Source: Streptomyces sp. MNU76
GTDB lineage: Bacteria > Actinomycetota > Actinomycetes > Streptomycetales > Streptomycetaceae
Direction: 5' to 3'
NCBI RefSeq assembly: GCF_020982545.1
Contig: NZ_JAJKLK010000024.1
Location: 372,001 to 436,000, forward strand
DNA: 64,000 bases
Notes under the pieces: generated by a model
Told to the model about the DNA's origin: nothing
What the model saw: the letters and a program-made list of their open reading frames with translations, nothing else
The model's database searches: none
Shown here: one piece after another, positions 17,914-26,151 of the stretch
How the letters are laid out: the number at the start of each line of letters is the position of its first letter
Position numbering within the stretch: the stretch's first letter is position 1
Position numbers and translations under genes: made by a program

Positions 17914-19757
17914 ATGTCCACCCCACTCCCTCCGGCCCCCTGTTCCTCGACCCCGAGGAACTCGGCTTCGAGGCCCTCGGCTTCGACCCGGACGCCCTCC
18001 GCGCCCGCTACCGCGCCGAGCGTGAACGCCGGATCCGTCCGGACGGCGGCCGGCAGTACCAGCGGATCGCCGGCGAGTTCGGGCACTACGACGACGACCC
18101 GTACGCCGACGGGGAGTTCACCCGCGAGCCGCTGACCGACCGGGTCGAGGCGGTCGTCGTCGGCGGCGGCTTCGGCGGGCTGCTCGCCGGGGCCAGACTG
18201 CGCCAGGCGGGCGTCGAGTCGATCCGGGTGATCGAGAAGGGCAGCGACTTCGGCGGCACCTGGTACTGGAACCGCTACCCCGGCATCCACTGCGACATCG
18301 AGTCGTACATCTATCTGCCGCTGCTCGAAGAGCTGGGCTACGTCCCGCGGTGGAAGTACGCCCCGGGCGAGGAGATCCGGCAGCACTCCCGGGCGATCGG
18401 CCGCCACTTCGACCTCTACCGGGACGCCGCCTTCCAGACGGTCGCCACCGAACTGCGCTGGGACGAGACCGAGTTGGAGTGGATCGTCTCCACCGACCGG
18501 GGCGACCGCATGCGCGCCCGGTACGTGGTCGTCTCCAGCGGCACGCTCAGCCGGCCCAAACTTCCCGGCATCCCCGGCATCGAGACCTTCAAGGGCCACA
18601 CCTTCCACACCAGCCGCTGGGACTACGACTACACCGGCGGCGACGCGAACGGCGGTCTCACCGGCCTCGCCGACAAGCGCGTGGCCGTCATCGGCACCGG
18701 CGCCACCGCCATCCAGGTCGTCCCGCACCTGGGGGCCGACGCGGCCCACCTCTACGTCTTCCAGCGCACCCCCTCCACGGTGGACGTCCGCGGCAACGGG
18801 CCCACCGACCCGGAGTGGGCGAGGACGCTGGCCCCCGGCTGGCAGGCCGCGCGCATGGACAACTTCCTGAAGACCGTCACCGGCGTCCGGGCCGGGACGG
18901 ACCTGGTGAACGACGCCTGGACCAGCAGCGCCCGCCTCCAGGAGAAGCTGATCCCGACCGACGCGTACGACGACGTCCCGCCGGACGAGCGGGAACGGGC
19001 CTACGAGATCGCCGACTTCCAGAAGATGAACGAGCTGCGCGACCGCGTGGCGACCATCGTCGAGGACCCGGAGACCGCCGAGAAGCTGAAGCCCTGGTAC
19101 CGCTACATGTGCAAGCGGCCCACCTTCAGCGACCACTACCTCCAGACCTTCAACCGGCCCAACGTCACCCTCGTCGACACGGCCGACACACACGGCGTCG
19201 AGCGGATCACCGAGAAGGCCGTGGTCGTCGGCGGGGTCGAGTACGAGGTGGACTGCGTCATCTTCGCCACCGGCTTCGAGGTCGGTGTCTCGGGTCTGCT
19301 CTCCGGCCGCCTCCCCGCGTACGGCCGGGACGGCGTCGGCCTGCTGGAGACCTGGATGACGACCGGCCCGAAGACCCTCCACGGCTTCTACAGCCATGGC
19401 TTCCCCAACCTCTTCCAGCTCGGCCCGCTGCAGAACGCCAGCGCCGTCAACTACGTCCACATCCTCGACCAGCAGTCGATCCATGTGGGCGAGGTCGTCG
19501 CCGAGGCCCGCAGGCGCCGCGCCCGGTACGTGGAGCCGAGCGCCGAGGCCCAGGACGCCTGGGTCGCCACCATCCGCGAGAAGGCCGCCGACCTGTACAA
19601 GTTCCAGGCGGAGTGCACCCCCGGCTACTACAACAACGAGGGCCGGCCCAGGGAGCGCAGCGAGTCGTACGGCGACGGACCCGTCGCCTTCCACGAACTG
19701 CTCCGGCGGTGGCGTGCGGACGGCGGCTTCGACGACGTGCTCGTGGGCGCCGAGTGA
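17914..19757 (+). CDS. flavin-containing (Baeyer-Villiger-type) monooxygenase, one-base frameshift
   Basis: FAD/NADPH-dependent monooxygenase of about 614 residues when one C is restored in the run at 17918-17924. ATG 17914 then reads MSTPTPSGPLFLDPEELGF in frame with the rest; without repair the frame opens only at 18228. Motifs: FAD site VVVGGGFGGLLAG, FGGTWYWNRYPGIHCD (typical of Baeyer-Villiger enzymes), the signature region SRPKLPGIPGIETFKGHTFH, and NADPH site VAVIGTGATAIQVVP. The N-terminal extension before the FAD motif is as in cyclododecanone/steroid-type enzymes. It overlaps the downstream SMP-30 gene (GTGA). Likely converts a cyclic or aryl ketone to an ester or lactone. Confidence 0.85.
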
Positions 19758-20941
19758 CGCGGGCGGGAGGAGACACGACCAGCCCGGGAGAGCACGGGGG
19801 CGAGCGGCCCAACCGGTACGACGCGAGCGGCCAACTCCGTACCGCCAGCGCCCGTTGGGAGACGCGGCGGCTCAACCCGCCCAACCCGCTGTGGGGTTCC
19901 AACGGCGTCGCCTTCGGCCCCGACGGGCGCCTGTACGTCGCGCAGTTCCTCGCGGGACAGATCAGCGCCGTCGACCCGGCGACCGGGGACGTGGACGTCG
20001 TCGTCCCGATGGACGGTCCCGTGCAGTCGCCCGACGACCTCGCCTTCGGCGCCGACGGCTCGATGTACATCGCCGACCTGGTCCCGGGCCGGGTGTGGCG
20101 GCGGAACCCGGCGGGGGAGTACCACCTCGTCTCCGACGACATCACGAACCCCAACGGCATCACCTGCGTCGGCGACCGGCTCTTCGTCAACGAGATGAAG
20201 CCCAACGGCCGGCTGCTGGAGCTGTTCCCGGACGGCGGCGACCCGGTCGTGCTCACCGAGGGCCTGGCCCTCGGCAACGCGATGCAGCTCGGCCCGGACG
20301 GGCACCTCTACTACCCGCACATGATCACCGGGCAGGTCTGGCGGATCCCGCCGGACGGGGGGACGCCCGAGGTGGTCGCCGAGGACGTGCACGAGCCGGT
20401 CGCGGTCCGCTTCGACCGGGGCGGTGTCCTGCACGTCCTCTCCCGGGGTGTCGAGGGCATCGTCACCCGCGTCGACCTGCACGGTTCCGGTGTCCGCACG
20501 CTCGTCACCAGCGGGCTGAAGGGCCTGGACAACGCGGCGTTCGACGCCGAGAACCGTATGTTCGTCTCCAGCTACGCCAGCGGCGGCGTCACGGAGATGC
20601 ACCCCGACGGCCGCACCCGCGAGATCGTGCGCCGCGGTCTCGACGGCCCCTACGGCGTGACCGTCGACCTCGGCGGCACGGTCTACGCCGCCGACCACTA
20701 CCGGCTCGCGAGCCCGGCGGCGACCGACGAGGGCGAGCCGGTCGGCGCCCGTCCGACGGCCGGGCCCGGCGGAGTGACGACGCACCGAGGTCGTCGACCT
20801 CGCCGAGGACCCGCCGCGCCTGCGACACCACCCGCAGCCCGGTCGGCGTGGGCGTCACCTCGCGTGAGGTCCGCCGCAACAGCCGTACCCCCAGGGCCCG
20901 TTCGAGCGAGGCAAGGGTGCGGGAGACCGCCGCCCGGCTGA
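19754..20941 (+). CDS. SMP-30/gluconolactonase-like beta-propeller with altered C-terminus
   Basis: 395 codons beginning GTG inside the monooxygenase stop. Repeated blade motifs (NGVAFGPDGRLYVAQFLAG, PDDLAFGADGSMYIADLVP, NPNGITCVGDRLFVNE, MQLGPDGHLYYPHM, YGVTVDLGGTVYAADHYR) identify an SMP-30/strictosidine-synthase-like calcium-dependent lactonase fold. Translational overlap with a Baeyer-Villiger-type enzyme fits hydrolysis of the lactone it makes. Homology stops near 20712 in the middle of a blade; the remaining 75 or so codons are Arg/Pro-rich and run antisense through a LysR fragment, so the original 3' end has been lost. Confidence 0.75.
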   Translation: MTRAGGDTTSPGEHGGERPNRYDASGQLRTASARWETRRLNPPNPLWGSNGVAFGPDGRLYVAQFLAGQISAVDPATGDVDVVVPMDGPVQSPDDLAFGADGSMYIADLVPGRVWRRNPAGEYHLVSDDITNPNGITCVGDRLFVNEMKPNGRLLELFPDGGDPVVLTEGLALGNAMQLGPDGHLYYPHMITGQVWRIPPDGGTPEVVAEDVHEPVAVRFDRGGVLHVLSRGVEGIVTRVDLHGSGVRTLVTSGLKGLDNAAFDAENRMFVSSYASGGVTEMHPDGRTREIVRRGLDGPYGVTVDLGGTVYAADHYRLASPAATDEGEPVGARPTAGPGGVTTHRGRRPRRGPAAPATPPAARSAWASPRVRSAATAVPPGPVRARQGCGRPPPG

Positions 20942-21071
20942 CGTCCAGCGCGATGGCGGCATCGGTGAAGGTGCCCTCGTCGACGATCGCCACGAGACAG
21001 CGCAGCTGCCGCAGCTCCACCTTCCCGACGGCGGACGCTGGACGCCGCATCACCGAGGTCTTTCGTGTCAT
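20589..21071 (-). pseudogene. truncated LysR-family regulator (DNA-binding half)
   Basis: ATG 21071 gives VELRQLRCLVAIVDEGTF, DAAIALDVSRAAVSRTLAS and LERALGVRLLRRTSREVTP, a complete LysR winged HTH and the start of the linker helix (to LGEVDDL, about 20788). The effector domain of about 200 residues is absent; instead the frame reads antisense through the end of the SMP-30 gene to a stop at 20589. Tail-to-tail fusion point with SMP-30 lies between about 20712 and 20788. Confidence 0.7.
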
Positions 21072-21168
21072 CCATTCTCCAGCCGCCCGGAGCACCCCTC
21101 GGCCGTGCTGCTGCCGGTGCGGGCTGCCGCGCAGGCCCACCGACCCGTGGAGACCCTGTGAGAACAGA

Positions 21169-21202
21169 ATTGTTGACAATTTTGTTGGCCTGGATTTACG
21201 TT
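21169..21202 (+). promoter_or_regulatory. promoter and operator of the GntR gene
   Basis: TTGACA (21173-21178), 18-nt spacer, TACGTT (21197-21202). The -35 hexamer lies inside ATTGTTGACAAT (21169-21180), an inverted repeat of the ATTGT-N2-ACAAT type used by FCD-class GntR regulators, so self-repression is likely. Confidence 0.6.
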
Positions 21203-21231
21203 CGAACAGGCACTCACTCAGGGAGGGCGCG

Positions 21232-21882
21232 ATGCAGGAGGAAGCCCGTCCGGGCACCGGGGAGCAGGCCAAACAGCTCGCGCTGGCGAAGCTGCGGCAG
21301 GCGATCCTGCGCGGCGAGATGGCACCGGCCCAACGGCTGGTGGAGAACGAACTCGCCGAGCAGTTCGGTGTGACACGGGCCAGCATCCGCGCGGCACTGA
21401 TCGATCTGGAGGCCGAAGGGCTGGTCGAGCGCATCCGCAACCGCGGCTCGCGGGTGCGGGTGGTGACCGTGGAGGAAGCGGTCGCCATCAGCGAGTGCCG
21501 CATGGCGCTGGAAGGGCTGTGCGCGGCGAAGGCGGCCACCGTGGCCACCGACGACGAGCTGGCCGAACTGGCCGACATCGGCACGGCGATGACCAAGGCC
21601 GTGGCCGACGGAGAGCCGGTGACGTACTCCGAGCTGAACCAGCGGCTGCATGCCCGCATCCGGGAGATCTCCGGCCAGCGGGTGGCCGTGGAACTGCTGG
21701 AACGGCTCAACGCCCAGCTGGTCCGCCACCGCTTCCAGCTCGCGCTGCGGCCGGGACGGCCCCAGCACTCCCTGGGTGAACACCTGGCCATGATCGAGAC
21801 GATCACGGCGAGGGACCCGCGGGCGGCCGAGGAGGCCGTCCGCGCCCACCTCACGAGGGTGATCGCCGCGCTGCGCGAATAG
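21232..21882 (+). CDS. GntR-family regulator, FCD class
   Basis: 216 residues. The N-terminal winged HTH (about 12-75) has LAKLRQAILRGEMAPAQRL, LAEQFGVTRASIRAALIDL and GLVERIRNRGSRV. The C-terminal all-helical FCD ligand domain (about 80-216) contains ECRMALEGLCAAKAA, LNQRLHARIREISG (metal-ligand type) and LGEHLAMIETI with HxxxI and the distal His in VRAHLTRVI. FCD regulators bind organic acids of catabolic pathways. It is upstream of the truncated PIG-L gene, whose family includes 4-oxalomesaconate hydratases of gallate/protocatechuate breakdown. Confidence 0.9.
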   Translation: MQEEARPGTGEQAKQLALAKLRQAILRGEMAPAQRLVENELAEQFGVTRASIRAALIDLEAEGLVERIRNRGSRVRVVTVEEAVAISECRMALEGLCAAKAATVATDDELAELADIGTAMTKAVADGEPVTYSELNQRLHARIREISGQRVAVELLERLNAQLVRHRFQLALRPGRPQHSLGEHLAMIETITARDPRAAEEAVRAHLTRVIAALRE

Positions 21883-21962
21883 CGTGCCGCCTCCCGTGCG
21901 CTCCGGGGTGGGCCGGCAGGCCTGATCGGCCTGTCCGTTCCGTCCACCAGGGAGACCATCAG

Positions 21963-22850
21963 ATGACCGACGGCACGACGTCCGACGCCGCCCCACCACG
22001 ATCGACACTCGTCATCACCGCGCACGCGGGGGACTTCGTGTGGAGGGCCGGCGGCGCCATCGCCCTGGCGGCCTCGCGCGGGGAGCGGGTCACCATCGCC
22101 TGTCTCACCTTCGGTGAGCGCGGCGAGTCCGCCAAGGCCTGGCGCGAGGGCCGGACCCTCGACGAGATCAAGGCGATCCGCCGCGAGGAGGCCGAGAAGG
22201 CCGCCGCGACCCTCGGCGCCGGGATCGTCTTCTTCGACGCCGGCGACTACCCGCTGACCGGCACCCCGGACCTCACCGACCGGCTGGTCACCGTCTACCG
22301 CGCGGCCCAGCCGGACGTCGTCCTCACCCACCCCCTGGAGGACCCCTACAACGGCGACCACCCGGCCGCCTCCCGCATGGCCCTGGACGCCCGGGTCCTC
22401 GCCCAGGCCATCGGCTACCCGGCCGAGGGCGAGACCATCGGAGCCCCGCCGGTGTTCTTCTTCGAGCGTCGTCACCACCACCTCGCCCTCCACGGACGGC
22501 ATGTTCGGCGAACTCTTCGCCACCGCCCTCAGGCGGCGCGGCGTACGCGGCCTTCCACGGCCGCAGCATCGGCCGGGCGATCGCGGCCCGCTTGTCGCGG
22601 GCGCCGGTGGCGAGGTCCAGCGGCGGATAGTGCAGGACCTGGAGCGCGATCGAGGGGCCTTTCTCCTCCAGGGCCTGACGGGCCACCGCCGCCGCGAGGC
22701 CGCCGCCCGCGCTCTGGCCGCCCACCGAGGGCCGGTCGCCGTCCCAGCCGTGCTCGCCCCCGTGTCCGGCCACCCAGCGCACGATCTCGTACGCCTGCCG
22801 GGGCGGTGCCGGGAACGGGTGCTGCGGGGCGACCACGTAGTCCACGTTGA
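21963..22850 (+). pseudogene. truncated PIG-L/4-oxalomesaconate hydratase-like gene
   Basis: ATG 21963 opens STLVITAHAGDFVWRAGGA, where AHAGDF is the PIG-L zinc site (usually AHPDD). It continues ACLTFGERGESAKAW, GIVFFDAGDYPL and HPLEDPYNGDHPAASRMAL (second metal His pair) to PPVFFFE at about 22467. This matches the first 170 residues of GalB-type hydratases, including the AHxGDF variant. After 22467 the frame is low-complexity Arg/Pro sequence antisense to an esterase gene, so the last third is lost. The metal site survives, but a folded enzyme is doubtful. Confidence 0.7.
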
Positions 22851-23178
22851 GCACGGCCGCGCCCGCCTCGACGGCTATGCACCGGCACAGCGCGTCGTCC
22901 AGCTCGATCTGGGGCAGGACGTAGCCGCCGCCGTGGAAGTTGACGTGGACCGGCGGGGGAGAGATGCCCTCACCGGCCGGCAGGTACAGCACGGCACGGG
23001 CCGGGCCGTACGCGGTGGGGACCGTCAACTCGCGGGAGGCGCAGGCGTACTCGGGAGGGCGGGCGCGCCACTCGGCGGCGGAGCCCCGCCCACCGGCCCG
23101 GCGGCTCGCCGCCGCCGAGACACGCTGCATCGCCTTGGCCGCGAAGGACGCCACCGCCGGGCGGGCGAGAAGGGACAT
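22324..23178 (-). pseudogene. truncated alpha/beta hydrolase (HSL-type esterase)
   Basis: ATG 23178 (MSLLARPAVASF). Oxyanion-hole motif HVNFHGGGYVLP, AYEIVRWVAGHGGEHGWDG, and nucleophile elbow GGQSAGGGLAAAVA, followed by VLHYPPLDLATGARDKRAA and RPMLRPW near 22550. The C-terminal third carrying the catalytic Asp and His is missing: after 22545 the frame runs antisense through the PIG-L gene to 22324. Without Asp and His it should be inactive. Second tail-to-tail truncation in this region. Confidence 0.7.
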
Positions 23179-23224
23179 GCGGCTCCGTTCGGACGGGGGA
23201 GCGGGGGCTACCCGTGCGATGAAT

Positions 23225-23241
23225 TTACTTGAGTCAGGCAA
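23225..23241. promoter_or_regulatory. MarR-type operator before the MarR gene
   Basis: TTACTTGAGTCAGGCAA, 22 nt before the MarR start and between divergent genes; it differs by one base from the operator at 17215-17231. Confidence 0.65.
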
Positions 23242-23262
23242 CGAGATGGTACAGTGGCTCCC

Positions 23263-23772
23263 ATGTCCCCATCACCGCCACCCTCCGACCCCGCCTCGGC
23301 GGAAGTGATCGAGATCGAGCGAGCACTCACCCGCATCACCTACCTCAGTACCCGGGCGCGGGCCCACGAGCGCCTGATGAGCCTGGCCGGGGTACCGCTG
23401 GACCGTGCCGCCGTGGCACTGCTGCGGCAGATCGCCGACTCCGAGCCGTTGCGCCCGGGGGAGTTGGCCAACCGGCTCGGCGTCGAGGCATCCCACGTCA
23501 CCCGCCAGGTCCAGCAGCTCCAGAGGACCGGCTACGTCACCCGCGTCCCGGACCCCGACGACCGCCGGGCCCAGCGCATCGAGCTGACGGCGGCCGGCCA
23601 GGACGCCATAGGCCGCATCCGCGAGGCAGGCGTCCGCGGTATGCGGGTGGCGCTGTCCGAGTGGTCCCCGGAGGAACTGCGGCAGCTCGCGGGCCTCTTC
23701 CACCGGATGGTCGACGACTTCCTCGCCCACGCGAACGACCTGGTGGACCAGGAGGCGGCGCGGGTCGAGTGA
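23263..23772 (+). CDS. MarR-family regulator
   Basis: 169 residues from ATG 23263 (MSPSPPPSDPASAE). Winged HTH: LDRAAVALLRQIADSEPLR, PGELANRLGVEASHVTRQV (recognition helix) and wing DPDDRRAQRIELTAAGQ. Long terminal helices form the dimer interface. An operator lies in its own promoter, and close relatives of it occur 6 kb away at the SDR/chimera promoter, so it most likely represses itself, the divergent esterase and the SDR unit. Ligand unknown; aromatic acids are common for this family. Confidence 0.9.
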   Translation: MSPSPPPSDPASAEVIEIERALTRITYLSTRARAHERLMSLAGVPLDRAAVALLRQIADSEPLRPGELANRLGVEASHVTRQVQQLQRTGYVTRVPDPDDRRAQRIELTAAGQDAIGRIREAGVRGMRVALSEWSPEELRQLAGLFHRMVDDFLAHANDLVDQEAARVE

Positions 23773-23809
23773 GGCGGGGGTGCGGATTGGGGCGCAGCCC
23801 CTGCTTTTC

Positions 23810-23831
23810 AGGGGCGCGGGGAACTGCGCGA
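23810..23831. repeat. dispersed intergenic element
   Basis: Single copy of the GGCGCGGGGAACTGCG element between the convergent MarR and NDH-2-like genes, where it may act as a weak terminator. Confidence 0.7.
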
Positions 23832-23884
23832 GAAGCCCTCATTCACCCGCGCCCGACAACGCACCCCAATGCGCCCCAACTCCC

Positions 23885-24982
23885 TCAGTACCCCAACTGC
23901 TTCCGCACGTACGGCGTCATCAACGTCTTCGCCTTCGCCAGCGTCGACGTCCGAGCCCCCAGCACGGCCGTCTCACCCCCCGGCACCGGCAGCAGCGTGA
24001 CCCCGTCGGCCGAACCGAAGGGAATGATCAGCGGGGTCCGCCGGATCGGCCGGTACAGTCGCGGTTCCTTGCGGTGCCTGCCCGAACTCTCCAGGTAGGC
24101 GCGGATGTTGTGTGTGGCGAGGTCCGCCTGGGCGAACGCGACGGGCGAGACCTTCAGCTCGCTCACATCGTTCACGTCCCCGACCGCGAACACGTCGAGC
24201 CGCCCGTCGACCCGCAGCATCCGGTCGACCTTGACCTGCCCGTCCGCGTTCAGCCACGCCCCGTGCCCGGCCAGCCGCAGCCAGAGCGTGTTCGGGGTGG
24301 TGCCATTGGCCCAGAACGACAGGTCCGCCTCGATGAGCCCGCCCCGGCCGTCCCGGTACGTGCCGAAGTCGGGTCCCTGGGAGACGAACGAGTCGAGGCG
24401 CACCTCGACGTCGTGCGACTCCAGCCAGGACAGGGCTCGTCGTCCCGCCCACTTGCTGCCGGTGGAGCTGAGCAGTTCCGGTCCCGCGTGCGCGAGGGTG
24501 ATCCGCGCGTCCGGCCGGGCCAGCCGGATCTCGGCGGCGAGTTCCACGCCGCCGGGCCCGCCGCCGACGATCAGGACGTGCTCGGCGGCGGCCACGCTCT
24601 CCTGGTGCGCGGCGAACGTCTTGCCCGCCTCCTCGGTGGTGGTGCCCAGGAAACGCGCCGGCTCGGGATAGTCCGCACCGGTCGCGATCACCACCACGTC
24701 GTACGGCAGCAGCTCACCCGTGGCGAGTCGCACCTGTCGCTCGCCGGTGTCGATGTCGACCGCTTTGCCCACGACCACACGGCCGTGGCGCAGCAGTCGG
24801 TCGTAGGGGATGAAGGGGGTGGTCGTCCATGCCTCGCGCACGCCCGCGCGCAGCGCGGCGATGCGGTGGAAGAAGACTTCCTTGCGGTCCACGAGGGTGA
24901 CCCGTGCTATCTCGTCCAGCTGTTTGGCGAGGCGGATGCCGCCGTATCCGCCGCCGATCACGATCACTTCGCCGTCAGGCAC
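23885..24982 (-). CDS. NDH-2-like FAD-dependent oxidoreductase
   Basis: 365 residues from GTG 24982 (MPDGEVIVIGGGYGG), chosen because AGGAG lies 8 nt upstream and the FAD motif starts at residue 6. FAD site IVIGGGYGGIRLAKQL, NADH site HVLIVGGGPGGVELAAEI, second FAD motif LDVFAVGDVNDVSE. Similar to type II NADH dehydrogenases and apoptosis-inducing-factor-like proteins. No transmembrane helix; peripheral membrane association is possible. It faces the HAD phosphatase gene across a 143-nt divergent promoter region. Physiological acceptor (menaquinone or other) is not evident. Confidence 0.85.
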   Translation of the reverse strand: MPDGEVIVIGGGYGGIRLAKQLDEIARVTLVDRKEVFFHRIAALRAGVREAWTTTPFIPYDRLLRHGRVVVGKAVDIDTGERQVRLATGELLPYDVVVIATGADYPEPARFLGTTTEEAGKTFAAHQESVAAAEHVLIVGGGPGGVELAAEIRLARPDARITLAHAGPELLSSTGSKWAGRRALSWLESHDVEVRLDSFVSQGPDFGTYRDGRGGLIEADLSFWANGTTPNTLWLRLAGHGAWLNADGQVKVDRMLRVDGRLDVFAVGDVNDVSELKVSPVAFAQADLATHNIRAYLESSGRHRKEPRLYRPIRRTPLIIPFGSADGVTLLPVPGGETAVLGARTSTLAKAKTLMTPYVRKQLGY

Positions 24983-25125
24983 GCCGATTCTCCTGTGCTG
25001 GGTGGGGGGAGATGACGACCCTAGCGTTTGAAACCTCAAGCTACTGGCGGGGTTCGTGGTTGTTGTGTGAAGCGACGACGAACGACACGAGTCAGCGGCT
25101 GCCGACGGCTGCCTAGGCTGGTGCC

Positions 25126-25614
25126 GTGACCGACAACGACCGGCCCCTCGCCGTCTTCGACCTGGACAACACCCTCGCCGACACCGCGCACCGGCAGCGG
25201 TTCCTGGAGCGCAGCCCGCGCGACTGGGACAGGTTCTTCGCCGCCGCCCCGCAGGACCCGCCCCTGGCCGAGGGCGTCGCGCTCGCGCGGGAGAGCGCGG
25301 AGGAGTGCGAGGTGGTGTACCTGACCGGGCGGCCCGAACGCTGCCGCCGTGACACCGTGGACTGGTTGGCCGCGCAGGGGCTGCCGGAAGGGCGGATCTG
25401 GATGCGCCGCAACAACGACCGCAGGCCCGCCCGCCGCACCAAACTGGAGATCCTCCGCGAACTCGCCCGGACCCGTGAGATCCGCGTCCTCGTCGACGAC
25501 GACGAGCTGGTCTGCGAGGACGCGGAGCGGGCGGGCTTCACGGTCGTACGGGCGCGCTGGGCCGCGGCCTCCGCCGCGCTGAAGGTGGCGCAGGAGCGGG
25601 AGGGCCGGACCTGA
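25126..25614 (+). CDS. HAD-like phosphatase
   Basis: 162 residues, GTG start. HAD motif I is VFDLDNTLAD (DxDxT nucleophile); motif II Thr lies in VVYLTGRPERCR; a basic motif III Lys is in RRTKLEIL; motif IV acidic residues are in RVLVDDDELVCEDAERAG. The cap is short, as in polynucleotide-kinase-3'-phosphatase-like and acid-phosphatase HADs. Soluble. Substrate unknown. Confidence 0.85.
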   Translation: MTDNDRPLAVFDLDNTLADTAHRQRFLERSPRDWDRFFAAAPQDPPLAEGVALARESAEECEVVYLTGRPERCRRDTVDWLAAQGLPEGRIWMRRNNDRRPARRTKLEILRELARTREIRVLVDDDELVCEDAERAGFTVVRARWAAASAALKVAQEREGRT

Positions 25615-25635
25615 GGGCCCGGCCGCCCCGGTCGG

Positions 25636-25851
25636 TCAGTCGGTGTCGTCCAGCCGGAAGCCGACCTTGAGGCCGACCTGGTAGTGCGCGATCTGCCCGT
25701 CCTCGATGTGCCCCCGGACCTGCGTCACCTCGAACCAGTCGAGGTTGCGCAGGGTCTGGGCGGCGCGGGCGACGCCGTTGCGGATGGCGTGGTCGATGCT
25801 CTCGCCCGAACTCCCGACGATCTCGGTGACCCGGTACACGTGGTCGGTCAT
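25636..25851 (-). CDS. dodecin family flavin-storage protein
   Basis: 71 residues (MTDHVYRVTEIVGSSGESI), the usual dodecin length, with AAQTLRNLDWFEVTQVRG, whose Trp stacks on flavin isoalloxazine, and HYQVGLKVGFRLDD. Dodecins are dodecameric spheres that bind riboflavin, FMN or CoA. AAGGAG ribosome site 7 nt upstream. Convergent with the HAD gene 21 nt away. Confidence 0.9.
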   Translation of the reverse strand: MTDHVYRVTEIVGSSGESIDHAIRNGVARAAQTLRNLDWFEVTQVRGHIEDGQIAHYQVGLKVGFRLDDTD

Positions 25852-25986
25852 GCGGGTTCTCCTTGTCGCGTGCTCCACCGGTGGCCGATGCGCCACATCC
25901 CTCCACGGTGCCTCAGGCTCCGCCGGTTCGCGAGGCAGGCGGAGTGGGGAAGGGAGCGCTGTGGGGTGCGGGTGGGCGGGGGCTGG

Positions 25987-26105
25987 TCGCGCGGTTCCCC
26001 GCGCCCCTGAAAGCACGGGCTGCGCCCGTGCTTTTCAGGCCCGTCGCCGGTCGCTTGTCAGGGCCGCGGGGCCTGGATCTTTGAGGGGCGCGGGGAACCG
26101 CGCGA
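25987..26105. repeat. inverted pair of the dispersed element
   Basis: Two 22-nt copies in opposite orientation (25987-26008 and 26084-26105) with the core GGCGCGGGGAACCGCG, enclosing a strong hairpin. It lies downstream of egtD and upstream of the dodecin gene. Confidence 0.7.
26010..26034 (-). terminator. intrinsic terminator of the egt operon
   Basis: AAAGCACGGGC (26010-26020) pairs perfectly with GCCCGTGCTTT (26024-26034) over an 11-bp stem with a TGC loop and A/T-rich ends; symmetric, so it can act on either strand. It is about 120 nt past the egtD stop. Confidence 0.75.
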
Positions 26106-26151
26106 GAAGCCCCACTCACCCGCACCCGACAACGCACCCCCCGGCCGCCCG

